From Candidatus Gagatemarchaeum stordalenia (GTDB lineage: Archaea; Thermoproteota; Nitrososphaeria; Nitrososphaerales; Gagatemarchaeaceae), in NCBI GenBank assembly GCA_003164815.1, contig PLUF01000039.1:1-40012 (forward strand): a stretch of DNA of 40,012 nucleotides, in the 5' to 3' direction. A model generated the notes under the pieces. It searched no databases. It was not told where the DNA came from and saw only the letters and a list, made by a program, of their open reading frames with translations. A program made the translations under genes and the position numbers. Below, one piece after another: positions 1 to 7,818 of this stretch; position 1 is the stretch's first letter; each line of letters opens with the position of its first letter.

Positions 1-103
1 TGGGCCGGAAGGGATTCGAACCCTCGACCTCTCGATTATCAGTCGAGTGCTCTAGCTAAGCTGCCCGCTTTCTCCTAGGAGAAAAGCACTGAGCTACCGG
101 CCC
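1..103 (-). tRNA. tRNA-Ile (GAU) with probable D-loop intron
   Basis: Read on the minus strand: acceptor GGGCCGG pairs with CCGGCCC, discriminator A at position 1, T-loop TTCGAAT, anticodon loop CTGATAA with GAT at 38-40. The D-stem halves GCTC (91-94) and GAGC (49-52) are separated by 38 nt instead of about 10. Removing 28 nt between two CAG triplets gives the normal-looking D-loop AGCTTAGCTA and a 75-nt tRNA. The insert contains a strong hairpin (TTTCTCC/GGAGAAA). A TATA-like GTTATAACC lies at about 130-138. No CCA is encoded. The exact splice points are inferred. Confidence 0.9.
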
Positions 104-126
104 ACGCGCTCCCTCCGGTCACCCTT

Positions 127-966
127 GTGGTTATAACGACTTCGGGCGATGACTCCGAAGAGACATTATTTAGCCCAGACGACTACGGTCACGACACTTG
201 TCGTCAGGAAAAGGAAAGCTGGAAGGGGAGGGTAGCCATCGTGACCGGAGCCTCGCGAGGGATCGGGCGCGCCATCGCCACGAAGCTGGCCGAGGAGGGA
301 GCGAGAGTCGTCATCAACTACAACTCTTCCTCAAAGGAGGCGGAAGACCTTCAGCGCCAGATAGCAGAGGAGGGCGGGGAGTCCATCACCTACAAGGCCG
401 ACGTGTCGAACTCCAAGGACGTGGGAGGGCTGGTCGACGCGACCATGAGGAAATTCGGGCGGGTCGATATCCTCGTCAACAACGCCGGGATAGTCTTCCG
501 AAAGAAGATTCTCGAGGCGACCGAAGAGGACTGGGACAGGACGATGGACGTGAACCTGAAGAGCGTCTTTCTATGCTGCAAGGCCGTCGCCCCGATCATG
601 ATCGGACAGAAGCGCGGCAAGATCGTCAATGTATCCTCCATCTCAGGCGTCAACGGGCCGCCCTCGGCCGTCGAGATACCGGATTACACGGCGTCCAAGG
701 CCGGGGTCATCGGGCTGACCAGGGCCCTCGCGGTAGACCTCGCGCCTATGGTGAACGTCAATGTGGTCTGTCCGGGCGCGGTCGAGACGGACATGCTGGC
801 GACCATGACCGAACAGGCCAGGACCGCCAGGATTGCGGAGACTCCCCTCAGGAGGTTCGGTAGGCCCGAGGAGATCGCCGCCGCGGTACTGTTCCTAGCC
901 TCAGATGATTCGGACTTCGTGACCGGGGAGACGCTCGTGGTCTCCGGTGGAAGACCTGTCATGTGA
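127..966 (+). CDS. SDR-family oxidoreductase (FabG-like)
   Basis: Short-chain dehydrogenase/reductase with a Rossmann fold, probably NAD(P)H-dependent reduction or oxidation of a carbonyl/alcohol in the cytoplasm. Visible are the cofactor motif TGASRGIG (residues 40-47 of the long form), NNAG (118-121), a catalytic serine in NVSSIS (about 171-173) and YTASK (187-191), with the usual PG..T motif after it. The family is normally about 245-250 aa; here a GTG at 127 gives 279 aa. The extra 30 residues are doubtful: the TATA box of the divergent tRNA-Ile lies inside them, and a TATA-like TTATTTA sits at about 170. However, no in-frame start lies between there and GTG 241, which would cut the first strand. 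The FabG-like name reflects overall similarity only; the substrate cannot be told. Confidence 0.9.
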   Translation: MVITTSGDDSEETLFSPDDYGHDTCRQEKESWKGRVAIVTGASRGIGRAIATKLAEEGARVVINYNSSSKEAEDLQRQIAEEGGESITYKADVSNSKDVGGLVDATMRKFGRVDILVNNAGIVFRKKILEATEEDWDRTMDVNLKSVFLCCKAVAPIMIGQKRGKIVNVSSISGVNGPPSAVEIPDYTASKAGVIGLTRALAVDLAPMVNVNVVCPGAVETDMLATMTEQARTARIAETPLRRFGRPEEIAAAVLFLASDDSDFVTGETLVVSGGRPVM

Positions 967-1017
967 CCAGCGACCTTCAACAGTCTTATTACAATCACGA
1001 ACCAGAGCGGCCCCGAT

Positions 1018-1090
1018 GGGCCGGTAGTTCAGCGGTACGAACGCCCGCCTTGCACGCGGGAGGTCGGGGGTTCAATTCCCCCCCGGTCCA
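1018..1090 (+). tRNA. tRNA-Ala (UGC)
   Basis: Complete cloverleaf. GGGCCGG pairs with CCGGTCC (one G-U), D-arm TTC..GAA, anticodon stem CCCGC/GCGGG with loop CTTGCAC (TGC at 1051-1053), T-arm CGGGG/CCCCC around TTCAATT, discriminator A at 1090. It has no intron and no encoded CCA. A TATA-like TCTTATTACAAT lies about 30 bases upstream. Its last 28 bases (1063-1090) are repeated exactly at 1990-2017, bracketing the homing endonuclease gene. Confidence 0.95.
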
Positions 1091-1910
1091 TTTGTCTCTT
1101 ACCCTTCAGTGAAGGAAGGATGGGGCGAGAAAACCTTCCAGGGATGGATGACCCCACCCTTAGTGCAATATCAGCACCTTGGGCCTTGAAACCATAAAGA
1201 TAGGGTCGCATCGCTTTCAGCAATTCAAGAGCTTTCCTTCCCCCCAATACAACTTCCCAATATTCCGCGTGAGGTTCCTTTCGATAGGTCACCCCACAAA
1301 GCTCAGCGAATCGTCTAACGTAAGCTTCCTCTCCCATCTCTACCCTTAGTTGCAGCCTCCAGTAGAAGTAAGTGTAAGTCTTCTTTGGTGTGGCGACTTT
1401 GGACTTGACCTTCTTGTATCGAAGACCAGCCTCAGCACAGGTGAGGCCTCCGAGCCACGCTAAATCTCCTTGCTTCAAGCCCAGAGGCCTGCCACTTCCT
1501 GGGATTGACCGACGAGTGTTGAGATTCAATTCCAGATGATTGCTCTTGGTCTTACCTTTCAGTGAAGGAAGTATGGGGCGAGGGAGAGTTCCTGGAACCG
1601 AGGGTCCGAGATTCTTTGCGACGTCCGCGGCTTCAGCTTTGAACCCATACAGATAGGATTTGGTCTCCTTGAGCACATTCAGAGCCCTGCTTCCGAGCAA
1701 ATACACTTCCCAGTACTTTCCGCTTGGCTGTATTCTATATGAAGCGCCACACAATCTCGCTATTCTCCTTACGTACTCCTCCTCTCCCATGTTGACTCTT
1801 AGCTGAAGTTGCCAGTTGTGGCGCCCGGAGGAGGAATTGTGCTTCCTGTAGCGGAGCCCTCCTTCACCCCCTATCATACCTCCGAGCCAGGCTAGATCGG
1901 TTTCCTTCAC
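1029..1910 (-). CDS. Two-motif LAGLIDADG homing endonuclease
   Basis: About 293 aa made of two clearly homologous halves (about residues 5-120 and 149-271). Each starts with a LAGLIDADG-type helix, WLGGMIGGEG (8-17) and WLGGLTCAEA (152-161), with the acidic metal-binding residue at E16 and E160. Each half then has QLRV.MGEE.YVRR and YLYGFKA blocks and ends in RPILPSLKGK. This is the monomeric, pseudo-symmetric architecture of DNA-cleaving homing endonucleases (or maturases). The GTG start at 1910 has a TATATAC box about 25 bases upstream, so the mRNA is probably leaderless. The last 20 residues are read antisense through tRNA-Ala, and the stop lies inside the tRNA. That suggests the gene arrived by insertion against the tRNA 3' end and lost its own stop. 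No intein or rRNA intron host is visible. Confidence 0.8.
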   Translation of the reverse strand: MKETDLAWLGGMIGGEGGLRYRKHNSSSGRHNWQLQLRVNMGEEEYVRRIARLCGASYRIQPSGKYWEVYLLGSRALNVLKETKSYLYGFKAEAADVAKNLGPSVPGTLPRPILPSLKGKTKSNHLELNLNTRRSIPGSGRPLGLKQGDLAWLGGLTCAEAGLRYKKVKSKVATPKKTYTYFYWRLQLRVEMGEEAYVRRFAELCGVTYRKEPHAEYWEVVLGGRKALELLKAMRPYLYGFKAQGADIALRVGSSIPGRFSRPILPSLKGKRQMDRGGIEPPTSRVQGGRSYR

Positions 1911-1989
1911 AGCAGATTATCTGCGTTTTGTATATATGCAACACTTCGCGAGAAATTCTTTGGAGAGTTGGATCTTGTCGAACAAGACA

Positions 1990-2017
1990 GTCGGGGGTTC
2001 AATTCCCCCCCGGTCCA
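1990..2017 (+). repeat. Duplicated tRNA-Ala 3' end (att-like direct repeat)
   Basis: These 28 bases are identical to positions 1063-1090 (T-arm plus acceptor 3' strand of tRNA-Ala). They are followed directly by CCA, which the intact tRNA-Ala lacks. No matching GGRCCGG 5' acceptor strand is seen in the preceding ~100 bases, although a small hairpin (TCTTG/CAAGA) sits where an anticodon arm would be. The two copies bracket about 0.9 kb holding only the homing endonuclease gene. This is what a tRNA 3'-end integration (attL/attR) or a recombined tRNA remnant would look like. Confidence 0.75.
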
Positions 2018-2134
2018 CCACACCATCAAATAGGTCCGCTGACCAAACCCGGTGGGCTTTCGCTTGATGAAAGCGCGTTCGCCTCACTTAAGTTCCCCCC
2101 AGGAGCGGGAGGGAAGGGCGCCAGGGGGAGTTCC

Positions 2135-3127
2135 GTGACAGAGAGGGGCATTCAGAGCAGAGAGGTATCATGGAAGGTACTTGACATTCCGATCGGCGGG
2201 ACGATCACCGAGCCGGCAGATGGCGAAGTCAGTTCGGCGGTCATCTTGGTCGCGGGCAGCGGCCCGACCGACAGGGACTGGTGCTCCCCCCTCTTGCCCG
2301 GGACCAACGGGAGCGCCAAGTTGTTGGCTGAGTCGTTGGCCGCCCGGGGTTTTCTCACTCTTCGTTACGACAAGCTTGCCTCTGGTCCGCTCGTCAAGAA
2401 GAACCTCCAGAGGTTTTCAGGAAAGCTCAGCATGCAGACCCACTTGGACGAGCTGGCGGGAGCGGTCGATGTCGCTCTGTCTGAGAAGAACCTCAACGAA
2501 GACGGTCTCCTTGCGCTGACCAACAGCGAAGGCGCCATCCATGCCGTGAACTACCAGCTGCAGGCAAAGAGGAACCGGTTCAAGGGCTTGGTGCTTACAG
2601 GAGCGCCTGGAAGAGCGATCGGGACAGTGGCGCGCGGCCAGATCTTCAACCAGATCAGGAGCCTCCCCGGAGGAGAGGCACTCATGAAGCCCTACGACGA
2701 TGCAATCGCCGAGTTCCTGGCCGGCAAGCCGATGGTCATTGACCCATCTCTATCCGAAGGCTTGAAGCTAGTGCTTCGCAGCCTTGAGAACCCGAACAAC
2801 CTGCCGTTCGCGAGAGAACTCTGGAACTACAGCCTCCCAGACTACTTCGCGAGGGTTGAGGAGCCGATGCTGGTCGTAATCGGCAAGAAAGACCTGCAGA
2901 TCGATTGGAGGATTGACGGCGGAGCCCTGGAAGGGGCTATCGGCCGGAATGCCGCTGTCTCGTTCTCCTACCCGGATAACGCAAACCACGTGCTGAAGCA
3001 TGAAGAGAGACCGCTTGACTTGCTCACAGCGGATTATGTCAGTCAGCACTACAACGCGGCGGAGGCAGAACTCGATGGAGAAGCGGCCAGCGCCATCTTC
3101 GGGTGGCTAGATCGGCATCGCAACTGA
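2135..3127 (+). CDS. Alpha/beta hydrolase
   Basis: Serine hydrolase of about 330 aa with the alpha/beta fold. It has the oxyanion-region motif VAGSGPTDRD (39-48), a nucleophile elbow TNSEG (Ser131, where the family usually has GHSEG), a probable acid D253 in GKKDLQ and a histidine H285 in NHVLKH. It probably hydrolyses an ester or a small peptide/amide in the cytoplasm; no signal peptide is seen. The GTG at 2135 is preferred because GGGGGAG lies 5-11 bases before it. The frame is open further upstream, but there it runs through the tRNA fragment at 1990-2017. Substrate unknown. Confidence 0.8.
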   Translation: MTERGIQSREVSWKVLDIPIGGTITEPADGEVSSAVILVAGSGPTDRDWCSPLLPGTNGSAKLLAESLAARGFLTLRYDKLASGPLVKKNLQRFSGKLSMQTHLDELAGAVDVALSEKNLNEDGLLALTNSEGAIHAVNYQLQAKRNRFKGLVLTGAPGRAIGTVARGQIFNQIRSLPGGEALMKPYDDAIAEFLAGKPMVIDPSLSEGLKLVLRSLENPNNLPFARELWNYSLPDYFARVEEPMLVVIGKKDLQIDWRIDGGALEGAIGRNAAVSFSYPDNANHVLKHEERPLDLLTADYVSQHYNAAEAELDGEAASAIFGWLDRHRN

Positions 3128-3161
3128 GCAGGCATATACCTCTTCGTAAGCGGCCCGGACC

Positions 3162-4244
3162 TCAGGGGATTATTTCACAGCCGTTGTTGAGCTCGGGGTA
3201 CGCAAAGTCCGACCTCTTCACCGACCCGTCCTTGATAAGCGCTTGGACCTCAGGGAGGGCATCCTGCAGCTCCTTGACGAGGTGCCTGACCGTGGAGCAG
3301 ATGTAGGGGAATCCGTTCTCGCGCAACATCTCCTGGGACCTGTTCACGAAGAGGCACCTGCCGCCGCAGACCCCATAGATGTCGCACGAGAGGCATGGCT
3401 CCCCCATCGCGGCAACGCCGCTGAGGGAGCTCGGCGCGCTCTCGGTTATCGAGCCGACCATCGAGAAGTCGTGGTCGATTGAGACAGGGCACGCAGAGAT
3501 CCTTCCGTCTGGCATCACCGAGAAGAAGTCAATCCCTGACCCGCACCGCAAGCTCGACCGCCGCCCGGAGAGGAGCGAGTCCATCACTGCGATGAACGGG
3601 ACCATCCCCAGGACTCGGTGCGAGCGGGACATCTCGCCGACCCACGCATCGACGAGCGAGGTGATGCCGGAGTTGTAGGCGTCGAGCCATTCTGGAAGGC
3701 CTGGGACAGTCTGGTCCCCGGCTTCCCAGAACATGCTGAAGCTGAGCTGCCAGTGGACGTGGTCGAACAGCCCCGTGCCCAGGAGGTGCTGTACGTTCTC
3801 GTAGATGTCCGTGCCCTGCTCCACGGTCATCCTCGCCACGAGGTCCCCGCGGAACCCCTTCTCCCTTACGAGCGCCGCATTCCGGGTCGTCCGCTCATAG
3901 ACGCGCTTCCCCCGCTCCCGGTCCGTCACCACCTCCGTCCCGTCTATGGAGACGAGGATTGAGTGGAACCTTGAGAGATACTCCGGTTCGATCCTGTCCA
4001 GGAAGATACCGTTTGTCTGGATTACGAACCGTCCCGGGACCGAGTCCATGATGCTCTTCATCGTCTTGATGCGGAGGAGCGGTTCGCCCCCGTAGAACTC
4101 GATGACGGGGTCGCGGTCCTTGGAGAGGAAGCTCCTCAGGTCCTCGATGGAATACTGGATCTCCCTCGGGGGGGAGTCGCTCCCCCCGCCGCAATAGCTG
4201 CAGAAGAGATTGCATTCCTTCGTCAGGATTATGAAGTAGTGCAT
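3162..4244 (-). CDS. Radical SAM/SPASM protein, putative peptide-modifying
   Basis: Radical SAM enzyme of 360 aa. The CxxxCxxC cluster motif is C11, C15, C18; GGEP is at 53-56. A C-terminal SPASM-like region holds several further cysteines (CPVS, CLSC..GVCGGRC, and a later C) for auxiliary Fe-S clusters. SPASM proteins typically modify ribosomally made peptides or act as activases. The very N-terminal cluster motif and overall layout resemble the archaeal AF1961-type putative peptide-modifying family, from memory and not tested. GAGAG precedes the ATG at 4244. It is convergent with the hydrolase and divergent from sdhA. No short precursor peptide is obvious on either side. The C-terminal tail ends in a Cys-containing CEIIP. 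Confidence 0.85.
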   Translation of the reverse strand: MHYFIILTKECNLFCSYCGGGSDSPPREIQYSIEDLRSFLSKDRDPVIEFYGGEPLLRIKTMKSIMDSVPGRFVIQTNGIFLDRIEPEYLSRFHSILVSIDGTEVVTDRERGKRVYERTTRNAALVREKGFRGDLVARMTVEQGTDIYENVQHLLGTGLFDHVHWQLSFSMFWEAGDQTVPGLPEWLDAYNSGITSLVDAWVGEMSRSHRVLGMVPFIAVMDSLLSGRRSSLRCGSGIDFFSVMPDGRISACPVSIDHDFSMVGSITESAPSSLSGVAAMGEPCLSCDIYGVCGGRCLFVNRSQEMLRENGFPYICSTVRHLVKELQDALPEVQALIKDGSVKRSDFAYPELNNGCEIIP

Positions 4245-4410
4245 CTCTCTCTGTCTCTGGCGCCGAGCCGCTTTGTGTTAAAAGGCATTCTCAGAGATCC
4301 CGCCGTCGGCCGCGTGACCTGGCGGGAACCCGCGGCCCTGAGCCGACCCCGCAGGCGGAACGATGGGGGTTGCCAAATCTTTAGAAGAATGTTTGAGGGG
4401 GCGGAAGTCT

Positions 4411-6117
4411 ATGGAGAGGCTCAAGCACGATCTCGTGATCGTCGGGTCTGGCATAGCCGGCCTGAGGGCAGCTATCGAGGCTTCGAGGCTTAGCCCTGGC
4501 TTGAGCGTCGCGATCGTGACCAAGACCCAGGCCATGCGCTCCCACTCAGTCTGCGCGGAGGGGGGCACGGCCGCTGTGCTCTATCCGGAACTCGGAGACT
4601 CCGTCGAGTCGCACGTCTTCGACACGGTGAAGGGGTCGGACTACCTGGCAGACCAGGATGCGGTCGAGAAGTTCGCCAACATGGTACCCTCCGAGATCTA
4701 TCAGCTCGAGCACTGGGGGATGCCCTGGTCGAGGAGGGAGGACGGGAGGATCGCCCAGCGAGACTTCGGGGGCTACAGCTATCCGAGGGCGACCTTCGCC
4801 GAGGACAAGGTCGGGTTCTACGAGATGCAGACCCTCTACGACACGTGCACCAAGTTCCCAAACATTATCTTCTATCAGGAGTGGTTCGCCACCTCCATCC
4901 TCGCGGAGCAGGGAGAGTTCAGGGGGATCACTGCGATAGAGATGAAGAGTGGCGAGTTCGCGACAATCGCTGCCAAGGCGGGGATAATCGCGTCCGGAGG
5001 TGCGGGCAGGCTCTTCAGCTTCGCGACCTACGGGCACAGCTCGACGCCCGACGGGATGTCGATGGCTCTCAGGGCAGGCATCGCGCTGAAGGACATGGAG
5101 TTCTTCCAGTTCCATCCCTCTGGGCTGATCCCCTCGGGCATCCTGATCACCGAGGGGGCGAGGGCGGAGGGCGGGATCCTCCTGAACAAGGATGGTGAGC
5201 GGTTCATGAAGAGGTATGCGCCGGGGAAGCTCGAGCTCGCGTCCAGGGACGTCGTCTCCAGGGCCATCATAACTGAGATCGAGGAGGGGAGGGGGTTCAG
5301 GGACGGGGACGGGCTGGAGTACGTAAACCTCGACCTCACTCAGATCGGCGCGCAGAGGATCAAGGAGCGGCTGAACGGCATCAGGGAGATAGCCATGAAG
5401 TTCAACAATACCGACCCAGTCGAGAAGCCTCTGCCGGTGAGACCCGTGTGCCACTACACCATGGGCGGGATAGACGTCGACATAGACGGCGCCACGCGTA
5501 TCAAGGGGCTGTGGGCCGCAGGAGAGGCGGCTTGCGTGAGCATCAACGGCGCGAACCGCCTCGGGGCGAACTCCACCGCGGAGTGTCTCGTCTGGGGCCG
5601 AATCACCGGCGGGGCGGCGGCGGAATACGCCGTGAAGAGGTCCGACTCCCCGCCGTCCGACGGTCAGGCGCTGAAAGAAGAGAAGCGCATCTTTGACGAG
5701 ATATTCCACGGAAAAGGCGGGACCAACCCTTACGCGGTGAGAGACGAACTCCAGCGGGCGATGGACAAGGGAGCCTACGTCTTCAGGACCGGAGAAGGGC
5801 TGGCCGAGGCAGTCAAGGTCGTCAGGAGGCTGAAGGCGGAGGACTACCTGCACTGCGACGACAGCAGCAGGCGGTACAACACCAACCTCACCAACGTCCT
5901 CGAAGTGGAGAGCCTTCTCCTCGCGGCCGAGGCATTTCTCGCGGGCGCAGTGGCGAGGACGGAGTCAAGGGGGGCCCACGCCCGGCGCGACTATCCCAAG
6001 CGGGACGATGTCAACTGGCTCAAGCACACCCTCGCCTACCACACTCCCGAAGGAGTGCGGCTCGACTACTCCCCGGTCAAGATCACGAGGTTCCAGCCTG
6101 CGGAGAGGCACTACTGA
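4411..6117 (+). CDS. sdhA: Succinate dehydrogenase flavoprotein subunit
   Basis: FAD-containing catalytic subunit of complex II (succinate to fumarate) at the inner face of the membrane, 568 aa. Visible are GSGIAG (12-17), the covalent-FAD histidine region HSVCAEGG (His45), the active-site blocks FQFHPSGL and TEGARAEGG, HYTMGGI, and the C-terminal FAD motif GEAACVSINGANRLGANS. The ATG at 4411 is preferred over an in-frame ATG at 4363: GAGGGGGCGG directly precedes it, and an AAATCTTTA TATA-like box lies about 38 bases upstream. First gene of sdhA-sdhC-sdhD-sdhB. Confidence 0.97.
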   Translation: MERLKHDLVIVGSGIAGLRAAIEASRLSPGLSVAIVTKTQAMRSHSVCAEGGTAAVLYPELGDSVESHVFDTVKGSDYLADQDAVEKFANMVPSEIYQLEHWGMPWSRREDGRIAQRDFGGYSYPRATFAEDKVGFYEMQTLYDTCTKFPNIIFYQEWFATSILAEQGEFRGITAIEMKSGEFATIAAKAGIIASGGAGRLFSFATYGHSSTPDGMSMALRAGIALKDMEFFQFHPSGLIPSGILITEGARAEGGILLNKDGERFMKRYAPGKLELASRDVVSRAIITEIEEGRGFRDGDGLEYVNLDLTQIGAQRIKERLNGIREIAMKFNNTDPVEKPLPVRPVCHYTMGGIDVDIDGATRIKGLWAAGEAACVSINGANRLGANSTAECLVWGRITGGAAAEYAVKRSDSPPSDGQALKEEKRIFDEIFHGKGGTNPYAVRDELQRAMDKGAYVFRTGEGLAEAVKVVRRLKAEDYLHCDDSSRRYNTNLTNVLEVESLLLAAEAFLAGAVARTESRGAHARRDYPKRDDVNWLKHTLAYHTPEGVRLDYSPVKITRFQPAERHY

Positions 6118-6169
6118 TGAGAATCGTTAAGCGCCCCTCCAGGCGCTCATGGCTCGGAGAGGTTACCTA

Positions 6170-6628
6170 GTGGCCGATGAGAAGGAGGTCCTTAACAAGC
6201 GGGGCGTGGCCGGATGGATCAACCCGTACCACTACAACCTCGAACGGTGGGCGTACACCTTCCAGAGAATCACGGGCCTCTCGATCCTCCTCTATGTCCT
6301 CGGGCACATAGGCGATACCAGCTTCTTCGTCGGGGGGCCCTTCGGCTCGGGACCCAGCGTGGCCAGCTGGTCCTCGGACATGGCAGTCACGGAGAACTTC
6401 CTAGGGAACGTCATCCTGACGATGGTAGTGCTCGTCGTCGTCTTCCACGGGATAAACGGGATAAGGCTCATACTCTCTGAATACGGGCTGATCTTCCAGA
6501 AACCCGCGAGGCCGGACTACCCCTACAAGGCGAAGTCGCTGAGGGCGCTGCAGAGGCACCTGATCTGGGTGGCCATCGTCGCGGCCATCGTGGCATCGCT
6601 GTGGACCGGGAGCATCCTGCTCGGGTGA
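6170..6628 (+). CDS. sdhC: Succinate dehydrogenase cytochrome b subunit
   Basis: Membrane anchor of complex II, about 152 aa with three membrane helices. It has the typical RWAYTFQRITGLSILLYV helix followed by a heme-ligand candidate in VLGHIGD, and a second histidine in VVFHGINGIR. It holds heme b and the quinone site together with the next gene. The GTG at 6170 is chosen because GGAGAGG lies 7 bases before it. An in-frame ATG at 6149 would add seven residues but has no ribosome binding site. It follows sdhA after about 50 bases that include a short GC-rich hairpin (GCGCC/GGCGC). Confidence 0.92.
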   Translation: MADEKEVLNKRGVAGWINPYHYNLERWAYTFQRITGLSILLYVLGHIGDTSFFVGGPFGSGPSVASWSSDMAVTENFLGNVILTMVVLVVVFHGINGIRLILSEYGLIFQKPARPDYPYKAKSLRALQRHLIWVAIVAAIVASLWTGSILLG

Positions 6629-6985
6629 ATGGACATGAAAGAATCGACACTCATGCAGGTGCAGTACGTGACCGCCATCGCCGCCGTCGTGCTCGTTACC
6701 CTCCACCTGCTGATGCAGGGGGTGCTGGTCCCGTACTACAAGGCGATCGACTTTCAGCAGGTGCTCTCGGTCTATCGGAGCTGGGTGGACGGCGCGCTAC
6801 TCGAGATACTCCTCGTAGTGGTGGTGGTCCACGGGTTCAACGGCCTCCGAACCATCCTCCTGGAGTGGAGGCAGAGCGCGCCATGGACCAGGAGAGTCAA
6901 CTGGGCATCCTTGCTCATGACGGCCGGCGTCGTGATCTATGGCACGAGGACCGTCGTCCTCGCCGTGACGGGGGTCGTTTCCTAG
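6629..6985 (+). CDS. sdhD: Succinate dehydrogenase membrane anchor subunit
   Basis: Second small membrane subunit of complex II, 118 aa with three hydrophobic helices and histidines in TLHLLMQG and VVVHGFNGLR. The VHGFNGLR motif mirrors VFHGINGIR of the preceding subunit, so the two anchors look like distant paralogues. The ATG abuts the sdhC stop with no gap. A second ATG two codons on is possible. The sdhD name rests mostly on position and fold. Confidence 0.9.
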   Translation: MDMKESTLMQVQYVTAIAAVVLVTLHLLMQGVLVPYYKAIDFQQVLSVYRSWVDGALLEILLVVVVVHGFNGLRTILLEWRQSAPWTRRVNWASLLMTAGVVIYGTRTVVLAVTGVVS

Positions 6986-7735
6986 ATGGGAGAGGTCAAG
7001 CTCCGAATCCAGAGGTTCGACCCCTCACAGGACAAGAAGCCTGAGTTCCGTGAGTACACCGTACCGACGGGCGAGGCTGCGACCGTCCTCGAGGCCCTCC
7101 TTTACGCGAAGGCGTACGTAGACCACTCGATAGCGGTCAGATTCTCGTGCAGGATGTCGTCTTGCGGGTCCTGCGGCATGAAGATCGACGGGAAGCCGAA
7201 GCTCGCCTGCGAGACCAATCTCTCCGGACTGGGCTCTGAGATCACCGTCCAGCCGATGGACAACTTTCCGATAGTGAGGGACCTGGTCGTCGATCTCGAG
7301 GGCTTCTTCGCCCACCACAGGGAGGTGATGCCGCACCTCGAAAGGGTCGACGTCGGCGAGCAGGAGCACCCGACGGGCGAGTACATCATGAAACCCGAGG
7401 AGCTCGACGCGATACAGCAGTTCACGTACTGCATAAAGTGCGGATTGTGCACGTCTGCATGTCCCACCTCCTCGACCGACGCACTCTTCCCGGGTCCTCA
7501 GGCGCTCGCTCAGGAGTACCGCTACCTGATGGACCCAAGGGACCAAGCAGGGGCAGAGAGGCTGAAGCTGGTAGACAACGCGCACGGCGTTTGGCGGTGC
7601 CACTTCGCCGGAAGCTGCTCCCATGTCTGCCCCAAGGGGGTCGACCCGGCTCTCGGGATTCAGCTGCTCAAGAGACACGTCATGTCTGCGAAGCCTCCAC
7701 ACAAGGCTGTGCAGGGAACGGCCGACCCTCGTTAG
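6986..7735 (+). CDS. sdhB: Succinate dehydrogenase iron-sulfur subunit
   Basis: Electron-transfer subunit of complex II, 249 aa. The N-terminal plant-ferredoxin-type [2Fe-2S] domain has CRMSSCGSCG and a later C in KLAC. The C-terminal domain has CIKCGLCTSACP for [4Fe-4S] and CHFAGSCSHVCPKG (C-x5-C-x3-C) for [3Fe-4S], all complete. It starts immediately after the sdhD stop. The cluster order A-C-D-B is co-directional and tightly packed, so one transcript is likely. Confidence 0.96.
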   Translation: MGEVKLRIQRFDPSQDKKPEFREYTVPTGEAATVLEALLYAKAYVDHSIAVRFSCRMSSCGSCGMKIDGKPKLACETNLSGLGSEITVQPMDNFPIVRDLVVDLEGFFAHHREVMPHLERVDVGEQEHPTGEYIMKPEELDAIQQFTYCIKCGLCTSACPTSSTDALFPGPQALAQEYRYLMDPRDQAGAERLKLVDNAHGVWRCHFAGSCSHVCPKGVDPALGIQLLKRHVMSAKPPHKAVQGTADPR

Positions 7736-7818
7736 CTCGGACCGAGCGCATGAAGACAATCGATCGGTTGAGGAAGGCGGGCGTCACAGCAAAGGGCGCG
7801 ACCTGAGTGACCTGCCCC

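Noticed and set aside
1928..2134. N-terminal extension of the alpha/beta hydrolase
   Set aside because: It translates the tRNA 3' fragment and low-complexity spacer; a good ribosome binding site precedes the GTG at 2135.
4546..5853. Long open frame antisense to sdhA (435 codons)
   Set aside because: A high-GC shadow of the strongly conserved sdhA frame; the translation has no recognisable content and no start signal.
7025..7759. Long antisense frame over sdhB
   Set aside because: Shadow of sdhB, whose Fe-S motifs are complete on the plus strand.
7750..7806. 18-residue frame after sdhB
   Set aside because: Too short and without a ribosome binding site; likely chance.
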